Assembly: GCA_032718475.1 (NCBI GenBank)
Contig: JAUCBJ010006665.1
Location: forward strand, 28,953 to 92,952
DNA from: Nemertoderma westbladi
Taxonomy: Eukaryota > Xenacoelomorpha > Nemertodermatida > Nemertodermatidae
Direction of reading: 5' to 3'
DNA: 64,000 nucleotides
The position numbers and the translations under genes were made by a program. Positions 22,976-34,221 of the stretch are shown piece after piece (the stretch's first letter is position 1; each line of letters opens with the position of its first letter). The notes beneath the pieces were generated by a model. That model was not told the DNA's origin. It saw nothing but the letters and a program-made list of their open reading frames with translations, and made no database searches.

Positions 22976-24130
22976 TTATAAGATGGGGTAGTGAATCAAT
23001 ATAATGCGTCATGTGATCACGCCACACATTGTATTAGTAGTTGTTATTACAACTTATACAGTAGATTACCAATGAACTTATCATTGTCAGTATTATAACA
23101 CAACTAGGTATATTTGGTATATTTTGTTTTTGTATATTTGGTCATCTTCCCCACTTGAAATATTTTTGTGCTAATGTTTAGGTTTGCTGATATCCATAAA
23201 GTTGCATTTACTTTAGAATGAAATATACAACTCTACAAAGAAATGAACAATATAATACAGCTCAATAATAATAATATAAACTTAAACCGAGTTTATTGGC
23301 CATTATTGACGGCACTTCGAATCACAATATCCACATGAAATGAGTAGTTTAAAATCCTGTACCTTCGCAAATATTTGGGGAAATAACTTAACAAATTTAT
23401 TAATTTCAATGAGGAATATTACTGTAACTTATGAATGTGGGGCAAACCACGAAGTCAGGTGAGCCTTGCCTTGACACAGCGGTATAATTAGTAAACCGTC
23501 TGACGGCGCAGTCTTTGGAAATGTTTGAACGTTTTAAGTCGGCCAATCATTGATGGAATGGGACCAAACTTGGATAGTTATTAGTTAAGCTCTTGGACTC
23601 ATGGGTCAAACTCATGTAGTCTTTCAAAAGTTTAGAAATTCTACAGAGAGACAGACTTCTAGCTAGTTCTACAGTTTCTATGTCGGTCGCTAGGGGGCGA
23701 AGTATAAGAAATCAGAAACCTAGAAGTAGCCATAAATATCCATGTTTTTGAATTGAAATGTAACTTGGTCTGGCGGAGCCGGTAACGCCTCATTATTAGG
23801 TCCTTCATCGTTAATATCTGCGTAATACAGTGTGTAGATTTATTTATATTAACAGCTGATAACCGGTACTGGTAAAAATTTAACTGTAATCGTTTTCGGG
23901 TTAGTGTCGGACGTTTTTCTGCACATATTTTCTCTACGTCGTGTGACTTTCAATGATACATAAAAACATAAAATTAACTTAAATAAATTAATATAAATTA
24001 AAAATTGCAGGTTAAAAAAATCGTGATCAAAACAATGACAAAGTTCGATAAAATACCATTTACGTAAATTGTTCATAAATTGTGATCAATTATAAACATA
24101 GAATATAAAACCCAAAATAAGTGCTGGTGC
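22976..24130. other. Intergenic, with a divergent dispersed-repeat copy
   Basis: No gene seen. 23437-23600 starts gtggggcaaaccacgaag and is a diverged relative of the GGGCGAGCCACGAAG family. At 23693 there is cgctagggggcga, a CTCF-like word. Confidence 0.4.
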
Positions 24131-24136
24131 TTAGGA

Positions 24137-24330
24137 TGTGGGGCGAGCCACGAAAGTAAGCGAGCTTAGCATACAGGTACCACTAACTCAATCGGTGTGT
24201 CTGTTGTTCTGTGGGACGAGCCACGAAAGTAAGCGAGCTTAGCATACGGGTACCATTAACTCAATCGGTATGTCTGTCGTTCTGTTGTGTTCAATTTTAA
24301 ACGTTAATAACTCAGCCAAATCTTAATGAA
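24137..24330 (+). repeat. Two 75-bp tandem copies of the GGGCGAGCCACGAAAG repeat
   Basis: gcgagccacgaaagtaagcg followed by agcttagcata and the ggtacca-ttaactcaatcggt segment, once at 24137 and again at about 24212, nearly identical. Then a tail, acgttaataactcagccaaa, like the tails of the copies at 6893 and 22972. Confidence 0.7.
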
Positions 24331-24427
24331 ATCCAGTAAGCAACCGAGGGTGAACTCTCTATAGCCGAGGGGCACTTGTATAATAACTAATAATCACGAA
24401 CCCCCTCCTCTTATAATATATAACTCT

Positions 24428-24490
24428 GTAGTAGTCAGTAGTAGTAGTAGTAATAGTAGTAGTAGTAGTAGTATAAGTAGTAAGTAATAG
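24428..24490 (+). repeat. (GTA)n microsatellite
   Basis: Imperfect GTA/AGT trinucleotide run of about 60 bp. No gene is visible from here to 25,380, which is AT-rich apart from the pyrimidine-rich stretch at 25070-25125. Confidence 0.8.
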
Positions 24491-25379
24491 TATAGGAGAT
24501 CGGTTTAAACCAAAGTGATAAAGTAACATTATTATATAACATAATCATATAGACAAAGTAGAATAAGATACAGATTCATAATTATTTTATCAAACTCATG
24601 TTCTACTTACTTCAATGTGCCAATTGTAATAATAATTAAACATATTATTCCGATTAATCTGCGTTTGGCCCTATAAGATATTATACTGAAGTGTTTTATA
24701 TCAATATATCCATGCGAGTAAACAAGAAGTGAAGTAAATGTTTATTATTATAGTTTTAGAAATTGAATGATATACCCAAGATAGTGAAATAGATAATATA
24801 CAAGAAATTGCCATTTGATCAGATATATCAAAGCGGCGTCTTTAGTATAATACCGTAATAGTATCAATTAACTCTGTTATACAATGTAAATATACTAAAT
24901 CTATTTATAAATATATTATGAGCCCTACATTGTATATTTCTCCTACAGGTAGACAATGTAGATGTTAAAACTTGATATAATTTGGTATAATGTATAACAT
25001 ATTACAAATAAGACTGAGGCAGCTAAACTATATTGCAAAGAAATCAAATATCCTAAAGTAATATACTAGACCCTCCCTCCACCCTATAAATAGTGTTCAC
25101 CACCTACCCCACCCACCGCCCTTATTACTTCATAACAATGAAAGATAGTACTGGCGCTCCGGTCACTCCGTTCCCTCCGCTGGGGGGGTTAAGTTGTAGG
25201 TTTTGACACTATGCAAAATACGAGCACAGAGTTAGAAGCGCATTGGATAGGCGAACATTTCTTGCAGTGAAAGTATTTCCATACCTATTATAGTTTTCGA
25301 GATAGTTAGACATGAGTAGCTAAAATTTGAATATTTTTCGGTAAAGTCTGATTTCACCGGTACCTGTCATCCGAAATAT

Positions 25380-26760
25380 GGATTGTGATATATCGTTAAA
25401 TGCGGGTCCACTATCTGTACATTCAAATATTTTCAAGGAAAAAAATCGATCAAGGGTTTTCGAAATATTTTCGAATTACCGGAAGCAGACTTTGGGCGAC
25501 CATATCTCCGGTACCGGTAGGCCTATTGAGTCGAAATTATTTTTAATCTACTTAGAACACTCCAGTGAATGTTTTTTAGTTTGAAAGTTTTGCCCCAAAA
25601 TGCTCAGAAGTAATTTCGAAAAAAATGATCATTTCGCGATCATGATCTTTTGACCCCCTAGAATTGAACTTTTTAATGGTTAAATTTTGGCTACCCCCCC
25701 TAATTCGAGGGTGAGGAATCTTTTTGTAATGTTAAGTTTTTTCATACGGTGAACTCACAGGACTTGGTCTTCGAAATAAAACCGAAAACATGATCTTTCG
25801 TGATCATGGCCTGATCAAATCGCTTTTTGAAAATTTCGAAATGCTTAAAAGTTGCCCCTTCTTAATAGAAGTCGATTAGTAAAAAAAAAATCGGGGGTCT
25901 CAAACAAAGTTTTCGAGAAAATCGGGAAAAACCGAAAAACACGATCTTTTATGATCAGGTATCAGATCTCGAGAACCGGTTGTCCGATCGAGCCAATTTT
26001 TTTTTAATCAACTCAGAATTGACCATTGAACATTTCTTACAATGAATGTTTATTAGAAAAATGCTTAGATTCGATTTTAAATATACTGATCTTTTCGCGA
26101 TCATGATCTTGAGTTTTGACCCTCTAGACTAGAACTTTTTTTGCCCAAATTTTGGCTACCCCCCATAATTCGAGGGTGAGGAATCTTTTTGTGATGTTAA
26201 GTTTTTCCATACGGTGAACTCCCAGGACTTGGTCTTCGAAATAAAACCGAAAACACGATCTTTCCTGATCATGGCCTGATCAAATCGCTTTTTGAAAATT
26301 TCGAAATGCTCAAAAGTTGCCACTTCATCATAGAAGTCGATTCGTAAAAAAAAAATCGGGGGTCTCAAACAAAGTTTTCGAGAAAATTGGAAAAAACCGA
26401 AAAACACGATCTTTAATGATCAGGTATCAGATCTCAAGAACCGGTTGTCCGATCGAGCCAATTTTTTTTTAATCGACTCAGGGCGTTGTTCCGAACGATT
26501 CCTACAGTAATTGTTTATATCCAAAATGCTTAGTTACGATTTTACGAAGTCCGATCTTTGCGCGATCATGATCTTGCGTTTTGACCGGGAAGAATTCACT
26601 TTTTTAAAATCTTTTAACGGGAATCATGACTAATGTGGGGTCGCTGAATCTTTTTGTAATGTTAAGTTTTTCGATTGGAGCAAGCCTTGAGTGTCCGATT
26701 GCTGATCAAAACTGATCTTTGCTGATCATGGTCAAGATCATGATCTGATCGCTCCAAAAA
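25380..26760. repeat. ~462-bp tandem repeat, about 2.8 copies, saturated with GATC
   Basis: Anchors such as gatcatgatctt (25637, 26099, 26564) and the ttaatc-act-c word (25547, 26007, 26468) give a period of 460-465 bp. By eye I count about 29 GATC sites between 25626 and 26755, where about 4 would be expected. They come in sets of three (gatctttcgtgatcatggcc style) that can form hairpins. Only short frames cross it, so it is not coding. Confidence 0.8.
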
Positions 26761-26960
26761 AAAGGTTGTGAAGGTAAACCCATATGCTGCCTACAGTTTG
26801 GCGCCGGTCCCAAGTCCGTAGCATTAGCGGTTCTGGACTTATCTCCATAGCAACGTGGTTGCTAGGGAAGCGGACTTTTTGACTCAAATTGGCCCTAGCC
26901 GGAGAACCGTAGACTTTTTTAACACATTATGTATGGCGAAAAGTCTTCTGGATAAATTTT

Positions 26961-28200
26961 GGGGGGGGGGGGGGGGTCTAGGAACATCCTATTGTTCGTT
27001 TTCGCTTAGTTGCTGAGATCCTCTCGTCCCACAAATCCCAGGATTCTATAAAGGCATTCTGCTGGACTAGTTCCGTGGCCGGAATAGTGTTCGGTGTTCT
27101 GCGAACAGAGAACCTAATCGGTTTAGGGCCCTGACCGTCTAGCCAAACTTGGTACACATGTAGTCTGGCAAAAGTTTAAAAATTTTCCAAGTTGAATTTC
27201 CGCGTGGCCTTCGAGAAACTAAGATAATAACAGTTAATTAGTTAATTAAGTTGATTAGGGTAAAAACAGCATTTTCAACCTGCCTCTTAAAGGATATTAA
27301 TTATTTTCTAGTATAAGATTTAAATAATTATACTTAAAAGTTATACAGCTGTAATCCCCATACCCCATTCCATTATAGTTTTTAATTAGTTGAAGAGATT
27401 TGCTTTAAGAAATGTGTTTTTAATTTATCTAAACCTCATTAACTTATTAAAATGCCCGTCTCCAGCTATAGCTCCCACAGTCCTTGGCATGCTTGCTATT
27501 GCTAGCTGGTAAGTGGAACCAGACCAACACCCTCATCACTACTCCAAGGCATCATTGTAATGAGCAGGAGTAATAAGTCAGCTTGGTTATTGTGTTTACC
27601 TTACAAAATGATTGGCCGAGTACTTAATCATGATTCTTTAGAATAATTAGCTAAATAATTTCGTTGAGGTGTTGACATGATAAATTAATATCTCAGTATC
27701 AATACTCGGCATAAGGTAAGTTTGATATTTCTTACAAATTGGGTCGCCTCCACGCCTAAAATATTTCTGATATTACTTCATGAGGTTAACATGTTACCAA
27801 TAAGATGAGTTTATTGATATCTTTGTTGGTTAAGAAAATTAAATAATATGCGATCTTTAATTATTTTTGCTAGAAATTTGTGCTGTTCGTATATTTGTGA
27901 ATCGCTTTTTTTTATTTGTGAAAGGCTTTATTCTCCTTTCTTTGATTTACTGGTGTTTGGTTAAATTTCTTGAATACCGACTTTGTGATACAGTAGAATC
28001 GCTCAATATTAATCTGTATCTCATAACTAAGCCTCGTGCTGCGCGAAGGCCCTACGAACGTGTTGAGTTATGAGATATGATGGTACTCATTGGTTTTGAT
28101 TTGAGTGTTGAGATAAACGTCAGATAAGAGTTGTTTACTTCACCTGAACCGAGGTAGGGGTAGGGTACAGTAGTAGTCCAGTATACCACCCAGATTGGGA
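26961..28200. other. (G)16 tract followed by gene-poor sequence
   Basis: A (G)16 run at 26961-26976. After it, AT-rich sequence without a supported gene. 28034-28051 (ctgcgcgaaggccc) is the inverse of the element head at 22012. Confidence 0.45.
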
Positions 28201-28210
28201 CACCCATATT

Positions 28211-28498
28211 GTGAATGGTAAAAACTACAGACGTATAGTTATAGAATATAGACGACGCAAGAGTATAATCCTTATCCGACCTATGGTAGATATCTCGGCG
28301 ACCAATTGTACGAGGCTGTCCGCTTACTTCACGATCGGTAAACATTTAAACACAAAACAACTGAGACAACAAGCTACAGAGATGATCCTGGCTGCTAAAG
28401 TTAAGGGCGCTAAACTGAGGGAAAGAAGTCGAAATGATGCCGTTCGTGGCGTATCCATAATTATAACTTCAGGGATAATGACTGTAGAAAGGGTCTAA
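28211..28498 (+). CDS. Possible exon of an unidentified gene
   Basis: An open frame of up to 95 codons. A plausible acceptor (actacag) lies just inside it at about 28229. The C-terminal half (ATEMILAAKVKGAKLRERSR, then VRGVSIIITSG) is faintly like the end of a von Willebrand A domain, where a V-x-I-x-x-T-D-G strand follows a helix, but the Asp is replaced by Ser. I do not claim this identity. Its last 38 nt lie in a 44-bp sequence repeated in inverse at 29229-29272. It could be a real exon, a pseudogene or chance. Confidence 0.2.
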   Translation: MNGKNYRRIVIEYRRRKSIILIRPMVDISATNCTRLSAYFTIGKHLNTKQLRQQATEMILAAKVKGAKLRERSRNDAVRGVSIIITSGIMTVERV

Positions 28499-28504
28499 TG
28501 CCAC
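28461..28504 (+). repeat. 44-bp perfect inverted repeat, left arm
   Basis: 28461-28504 is the exact reverse complement of 29229-29272, separated by 724 bp of AT-rich sequence. Similarity ends sharply on both sides of each arm. Confidence 0.9.
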
Positions 28505-29228
28505 GGTTAACAAAAACAGTTTCTATTTATATGGCCATTTCATCCTCACGGACGTCTTCAGTAAATAAATTAAAATAACATTAAAACACAATTTATAAAC
28601 CTAAACCATAATATTAAATTTAACGTACGGTACAACCAATTATTATGCAACCAAATTCCGATATACACAGTATGATAGGATGTATTAGATTAATATATTT
28701 AGATTTATCATAATACTGCATGTAGGCCTAGAGATATAATTGTAGGCTACAAGTGTTGTTAAGGTATTAGACGTTCAATATTAAATTTAAAAATTAAAAA
28801 TAAAAATAAAAAGGGTGCTAAATGAAGAGGTGTAAAAAGGGTGGGTAACGTTAAAACCATTAAATGATTAAAAATTGTTAAAAATTGTTGGTTCCAATAT
28901 TAAGTCGTTGAGTTACAAATTTACAAATAAAAGTGAGGGTGGTAAAAGGGTAAAAAAATTCTAAAAAAATATTGGTTCTGAAATAAAAAATCATTAAAAA
29001 TATATTTAAAAGAAGGGAAAGAATACCTAAGCCATAAAATTGAGGGGGATAAAAGGACACATATTACTGATACTAAATAAAAGGAATCCCTACAAGATTA
29101 CATATTACAATTTTTAAAAAAGTTTTTGTTTTGGTATTTCCTATTGAATACTAATATGTTCGGCTATAGTACGTACATTACAGCTGGCTGACACAATGTA
29201 TATTACAGCAAGTAGAGCGTACTGCACA

Positions 29229-29272
29229 GTGGCATTAGACCCTTTCTACAGTCATTATCCCTGAAGTTATAA
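29229..29272 (-). repeat. 44-bp perfect inverted repeat, right arm
   Basis: Partner of 28461-28504. The loop 28505-29228 is A/T-rich (runs such as taaaaataaaaa) and holds no gene. 29273-30300 also holds no gene that I can support. Confidence 0.9.
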
Positions 29273-30312
29273 AACTGAGGGAGGACTACTGAAATATTAT
29301 CACTATCGAAGGCAACGCCAACAAACTGTCAATCAACATAAGGACGGAAAGAGCAGGTGGTGGTTTCCCAGGTCCAGGGTCCACCTTTTATATGGGCAAT
29401 GAGGATTATAAGAGGAGAGCGATTGTATTTTTTATCCAATTTTATATTTTCTAATTAGTAATTCTGCAGAGCTGAGCAGTGCCAATAATGAGCATGAGAG
29501 GTGTTCGATGGGTTATGTAGGCTGCCATTGATGTGATATAAGAGCAAAAAGGGGAGAATCAACAATCTGAGTAAGCGATCGTGTTTCGAGGGAGCTGGAA
29601 TTTTAATTGAAACTAATGAATATCTACAAATTTACGTCAATGTCAACCTGGTGCTGCCTGACATACGTTATACAACAAACGAAGAAGTTAGCTTGGCCCT
29701 CTATGAAAAAGGCCAGATTGGGAAGTCAGAGTGGAGGGTCCCAGACTACAACTCCCAACAGCAGTGGGTCAGTTTACATTTAGGCATTCACACGTGTCAC
29801 ATCCCTTGTGAATTTAAGGCGAATCACTAAACTTGCCCCATTAGCCACCAGTACACCCAGCCCCGGCACTGCACAGCGGCAAGGAAAATGAACATCACCT
29901 GCTGGTAGGATGAAGTTATTATCCATGAACATCGGATGAGGTCACAAGGTTAGCCACACGGTTTTGGGAGGTGGGTGGATTGGATATTTGTCAGTGCAGA
30001 TAATGACAGAGGAGCAGGTGGTATTGGTCTCTTACTACACTCCTAGATAGATTCATCCGCTGCCAATTCTCAAGGCCTGATAGGATGGAATCATTCAGGT
30101 TCTATGCAAGATAAATTGGATTGTGCCGAATGACTACTGAAAAGTTTAGAACACGCAGGGCGCAGTATCTAATGATGATATTAGCCTAATTAGCTAAAAC
30201 CCTAAGTTTTTAATACCGAACACGAAAGGGTAAGGAAAGGTTCAACTATACATGAAATAGGTAAATCATCTGGAATAACATCTACTCCAAAAGTAAATTT
30301 ATTCCGGGCAAT

Positions 30313-30552
30313 TTAAGCCTGTGGTGCTGGTTTATAGCGTGGCAATAACAGCGCAGCTGGTATTCCACAATCTCGGATCGGTAGGAACATCTCATTACCA
30401 AAACCAAGCATCGCCCTACACAGTACACACAATACGGATGAGTCATGCCCGTCACTGATAACAGAAACAAAACTGTCGGGGTGTTTGTAAAAACACGAGG
30501 AAAGGTTCGAAATGGCGGATTTAAGTAAGCGCGGGAAGCCAATTTTGAACAT
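30313..30552 (-). CDS. Short unidentified ORF with promoter-like upstream and AATAAA
   Basis: 79 codons on the minus strand, with AATAAA about 7 nt after its stop (30298-30303). The sequence just upstream is the left arm of an inverted promoter-like repeat. No recognised domain; the C-terminal words (GIPAALLLPRYKPAPQA) are only superficially histone-like. It may be a decayed gene rather than an active one. Confidence 0.2.
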   Translation of the reverse strand: MFKIGFPRLLKSAISNLSSCFYKHPDSFVSVISDGHDSSVLCVLCRAMLGFGNEMFLPIRDCGIPAALLLPRYKPAPQA

Positions 30553-31182
30553 CAGCTGTGAGTGGCTGCTACAGATTTGATGTCACTTTTGACTCTATAA
30601 TGAATTAAATTCACGATGAGGAACATTGATAAAATGTTGTTCACAATTTATTGTAAACTCGGCAGATTGCCTGACCGGTATGCAAGCACCAGCCCGCCCT
30701 AACCGCCATTGCATTACAGTATCGGAGTATTGCTGCATTGCTTACGCTACCGGAGACAGGTACACATTTAATATTCCAAGGAGCTGACTACCAATTATTA
30801 TAGTACCGGCTGACCGGTATTACACAATTAGTGTTATTATTAATCTGTAAATCTAATCTGTGGGCCTTACCGTATTCAATACAGCAGGGAACTGCTGTAT
30901 TGCACACCGGTCAGCAATCTGCCGAGTTTACAACATGAATTTAATTAATTGCAGTGTCAAAAGACGCGCAAGACTCTCCTTAATATAACCCACGTGTGAA
31001 ATAATTGAAATTTAATGTGTAATTGAATGGATCGAAAATTACTATCCATATCCATAGAAACCAATATAAGAAATTATCAATTATCAGAGCACCACCCTAA
31101 ATGACGTCAAATATGTAGCAGCCAATCACAGCCGATTTTCAAAATTGGCTTCCCGGGCTTATTTAAACCCACAATTTCGACC
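30505..31182. repeat. Nested inverted repeat with outward promoter-like arms
   Basis: The outer arms 30505-30590 and 31097-31182 are about 80% complementary (shared: ggaagccaattttga, tggctgctaca). The inner arms 30651-30685 and 30899-30935 share actcggcagattgc and gaccggt. Read outward, the right arm has a CRE (tgacgtca, 31102-31109), a CCAAT box (gccaatcaca, 31121) and a TATA-like ttatttaaa (31159). The left arm has decayed equivalents (tgacatca, gccactcaca, cttacttaaa). Confidence 0.55.
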
Positions 31183-31366
31183 GTTTCCACGTTTATCGTT
31201 CATAAAAGGAGCAGGTTACAATGACAGGCTTTTCTAACCAAAACAATAAACGATGACTCAATAACATAGGTTATTTACAGGGTTATTTTTGCAATACGAA
31301 AATACCACAGGTATGAACTATAACTCTTCATTGAATTGATCAGAGACGATCAGTAGGTCTACCAAC

Positions 31367-33134
31367 CTGATCATCCTTAACGCATTCCACTTCGTCTTCA
31401 TCTAGAGAACCCCCGCTAGACTGTTTTTCTCCGAGATCAGCGGGGCTATGGTCCACATTGCTCTGGTTCCCTGACGCCGCTGTAGCTGATGAATCCACAT
31501 GGTTCCCGCTCCCAGACACCACTGATACTACCGGTGGTACAGGCGAGGCGTCAAAGTCCACAGATATGTCCTCAAGAGAAGCGATAGCGCAACGCAATAT
31601 GTGTTTCCGGTCGACTCGAATCTGTAAAGGACAGCATTATAGTGAACAGATGAGCAATATCGTAGTCCTACCTGATATAATCACAGAATTGAAGCAAATG
31701 CGGTTTGCATTATTTAATTTATTGCAAATTGCAATAAATTCAATTAAATATAATATGCCTATATTCTTCATGGCACGTTCGTCAGTCATTCGTATCCAAC
31801 CCATCCAATAAACGTTTTCATATTTGTCCCGAAACCAGCGGAGGCCTATCGTAACCGTCGGTCGTATGTTAAATTCACGTTTTGTCCGCGTATGTGGAAC
31901 ATCCCCCACATGTATGTGGCACATTCTCCTCATGTATGTGGCACATTCCCCACATGTATGTGCACATTCCCCACACGTATGTGGAAATGTGGCATATTCC
32001 CCACATACATATAGGTGGCACATTCCTAACATGTGTGTGACACATTCCCAAAATATATATGTGGCACATTCCCAACATGTATGTGGCACATTCCCAACAT
32101 GTATGTGGCACATTCTCATTCCTAACATGTATGTGGCACATTCCCATTCCCAACATGTATGTGGTACATTCCCAACATGGACATTGGACATGGTACATTC
32201 CCAACACATGTATGTGACACATTCCGCATATGTATCTGGAATATTACCCACAAGTATGTTTATGTGACACATTCCCAACATGGACATTGGACATGGCACA
32301 TTCCCAACACATGTATGTGGCACATTCCACATATGCATCTGGCATATTACCCACAAGTATGTTTATGTGACACATTCACTATTCACAACATATACTGATA
32401 TATGTGCCACATTCCCACATGTATGTGTCTCCTGCCACATTCCCACATGTATGTGTCACCTGCCACATTCCCACATGTATGTGGCAAGAGGCTCATTCTC
32501 ACATAAATGTGGCACATAACAACATGTATGTGGGACATTCCCACAAGTATGTGACAGATGCCACAGTCCCCATGTGGAACATATTCTTCTCATAGATGGA
32601 ACATCTACTCACATACATGGATGCATGCCTGTCTGTCTGTGGTCTGTGGAATATTTTTCTCAATTGTCTGCGGAACATTTTCTCATCTGTTGTGGGACAT
32701 TTTCTCACATGCCAGTATAGTCTCTGGAAGATTTTCTCACATTTACAGATTTATGTGGAACATATTATATAACCTGTACAGCTGCATGGTATGTATGTAA
32801 AACATTTTTGCACCTTCTCTGGTTTAATATTTTCTAACCTGTATCGCTGTATCTGCGCTGCATCAATCTGCTTACACTGCCAGACTACAACTATCTAATA
32901 TTTTCTAACCTGTCTCTGCTTCGGTCTGCTAACACCACAGCTATCGTTAAGACTGTTCTCCCCTTCCGAATCAGTGGTACCTGGCGACGAGTCCTCAGCG
33001 CTCACATTAATTATGTGCATCGTTTGTTTTTGTGTTTTACGTTTCCTTAAATAATTTGTATTTAAAGAAGAATTGAGAATATCATCGCGGCTTTCAGAGG
33101 AAACAGGACCCCATATATCCCATTTATCAGTCAT
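31367..33134 (-). CDS. Unidentified gene, two coding exons visible (5' part)
   Basis: Exon 33134-32910 (75 codons from ATG, MTDKWDIWGP to SRPKQRQ) and exon 31621-31367 (85 codons, IRVDRKHILRCAIASLEDIS to VKDDQ) join in phase 0. Both donors are the weaker GTT type (cag|gttaga, cag|gttggt) and the acceptor is ctttacag. The 160 residues are hydrophilic, Ser/Asp/Glu-rich and have a basic patch (LRKRKTQKQT), as in disordered parts of nuclear or regulatory proteins. No domain is recognised. Later exons should lie below 31,360 but I could not place them. The intron carries a 22-bp minisatellite. Confidence 0.5.
31885..32790. repeat. 22-bp minisatellite, decaying outward
   Basis: Unit cacattcccaacatgtatgt plus gg, about 30 imperfect copies. 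The regular core is about 31890-32560 and the copies are increasingly diverged (ggaacattttctcacat) to 32790. Long frames are open on both strands (up to 239 codons, minus) because the unit has few stops. They are periodic and not taken as genes. It lies in the intron of the unidentified gene. Confidence 0.85.
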
Positions 33135-34213
33135 AGGATACGGTATATAAGAGACACATAATATATTTATAATAGTGTAAGTTGGAATTTCTAAATTATC
33201 CTAGATTCCGGTTATAAATTACAGAACGGTAAATCTTGAATCTGTAAAAAGCAGAACCCAGTACGGTCAGACGGTAGGCCTACAGTAATGAAGGATAATA
33301 CTGTAATAGAATATTAATATTATTATTAGCCTACAGTATTAACACTCATCTGCTCATACTGTCATTGTGTCATACCATGATAAAATAAACATTTCACATT
33401 TATAGGCCTATTCCATATTATACTGTTATAGGGGCCTACCATAGCAGCATAACCATAACAAATATGTACCGGTACCGGTATATACCGGTACTGGTCAGCT
33501 GGTATATGCATAATTACTGTGTACTGAATTATGGATAATACTGTAATAATAGACTGGCATAACTGCATAATATAGGCAGATAGGCTGATAGGCCTACCGG
33601 TCACCGGATGCAAAATAGATAGGCCCACCGGAACCGGTAGCGCTACCGAACACGAACATTAGAGTAAAATAGCCATCACTCATTTTTTGAGCATCCAATA
33701 GGCCTACTGCAATAATATTGTCCTTGTCCGTTTATAACTCAGTAACTGCTTACAGGCTTAAGACATTCAGACATTAGATAGAGCAGTAGAGTGCTTTCAG
33801 TTGTTGTTGTTGTGTTGTGGGAATGCTGGAATGCAATCTAACAGACAGTCAGCAGGTCAGGCAGCACGCAGTGTAAGTAGGCCTAGGCCTACTGAAGTAA
33901 TGCAGCACAGTTGAGCAGGTCAGGCTCAAGCCTACGCCTCGCCTACCTGCCTACTGGCCAACGCCTACGGGCCTACGTATATATCTGGATCTGCATGTAG
34001 TATCGGTCAGCTGGTCAGCCGGGTAGCCTTTACCGCGTACTGGTAGGCACAGGCAGACAGGCACTGAGGAAGTAGGAGTAGGCTGGTAGGCCTAAAGTCT
34101 GATAGTGAACAGCTGACAGACAGACAGACTGGTACTTACAGACTTAGGCCTGACAGCCTGACCTTGGCCTACAGCTGTACAGTGTACAGTGTTGCGTTGC
34201 CTAGCCTAAAGCA
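33135..34213. other. AGGCCTA/ACCGGTA-rich intergenic sequence
   Basis: No gene. Unusually dense in aggccta and taccggta palindromic words (for example 33274, 33470, 33591, 33703, 33883, 34088) and in cagacagacag-type simple sequence near 34040-34140. Confidence 0.55.
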
Positions 34214-34221
34214 CAAGCCAG

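Noticed and set aside
28211-28498. von Willebrand A domain exon
   Set aside because: Only a weak strand-helix resemblance. The key Asp after the strand is absent and no neighbouring VWA motif (MIDAS DxSxS) is found. Kept only as an unknown ORF.
30313-30552. Histone H2A pseudogene next to a divergent promoter
   Set aside because: Similarity is limited to a few hydrophobic and proline positions at the C-terminus. No histone-fold core motif is present.
31637-32356. 239-codon minus-strand ORF as a gene
   Set aside because: It is the periodic translation of the 22-bp minisatellite, with the opposite strand equally open.
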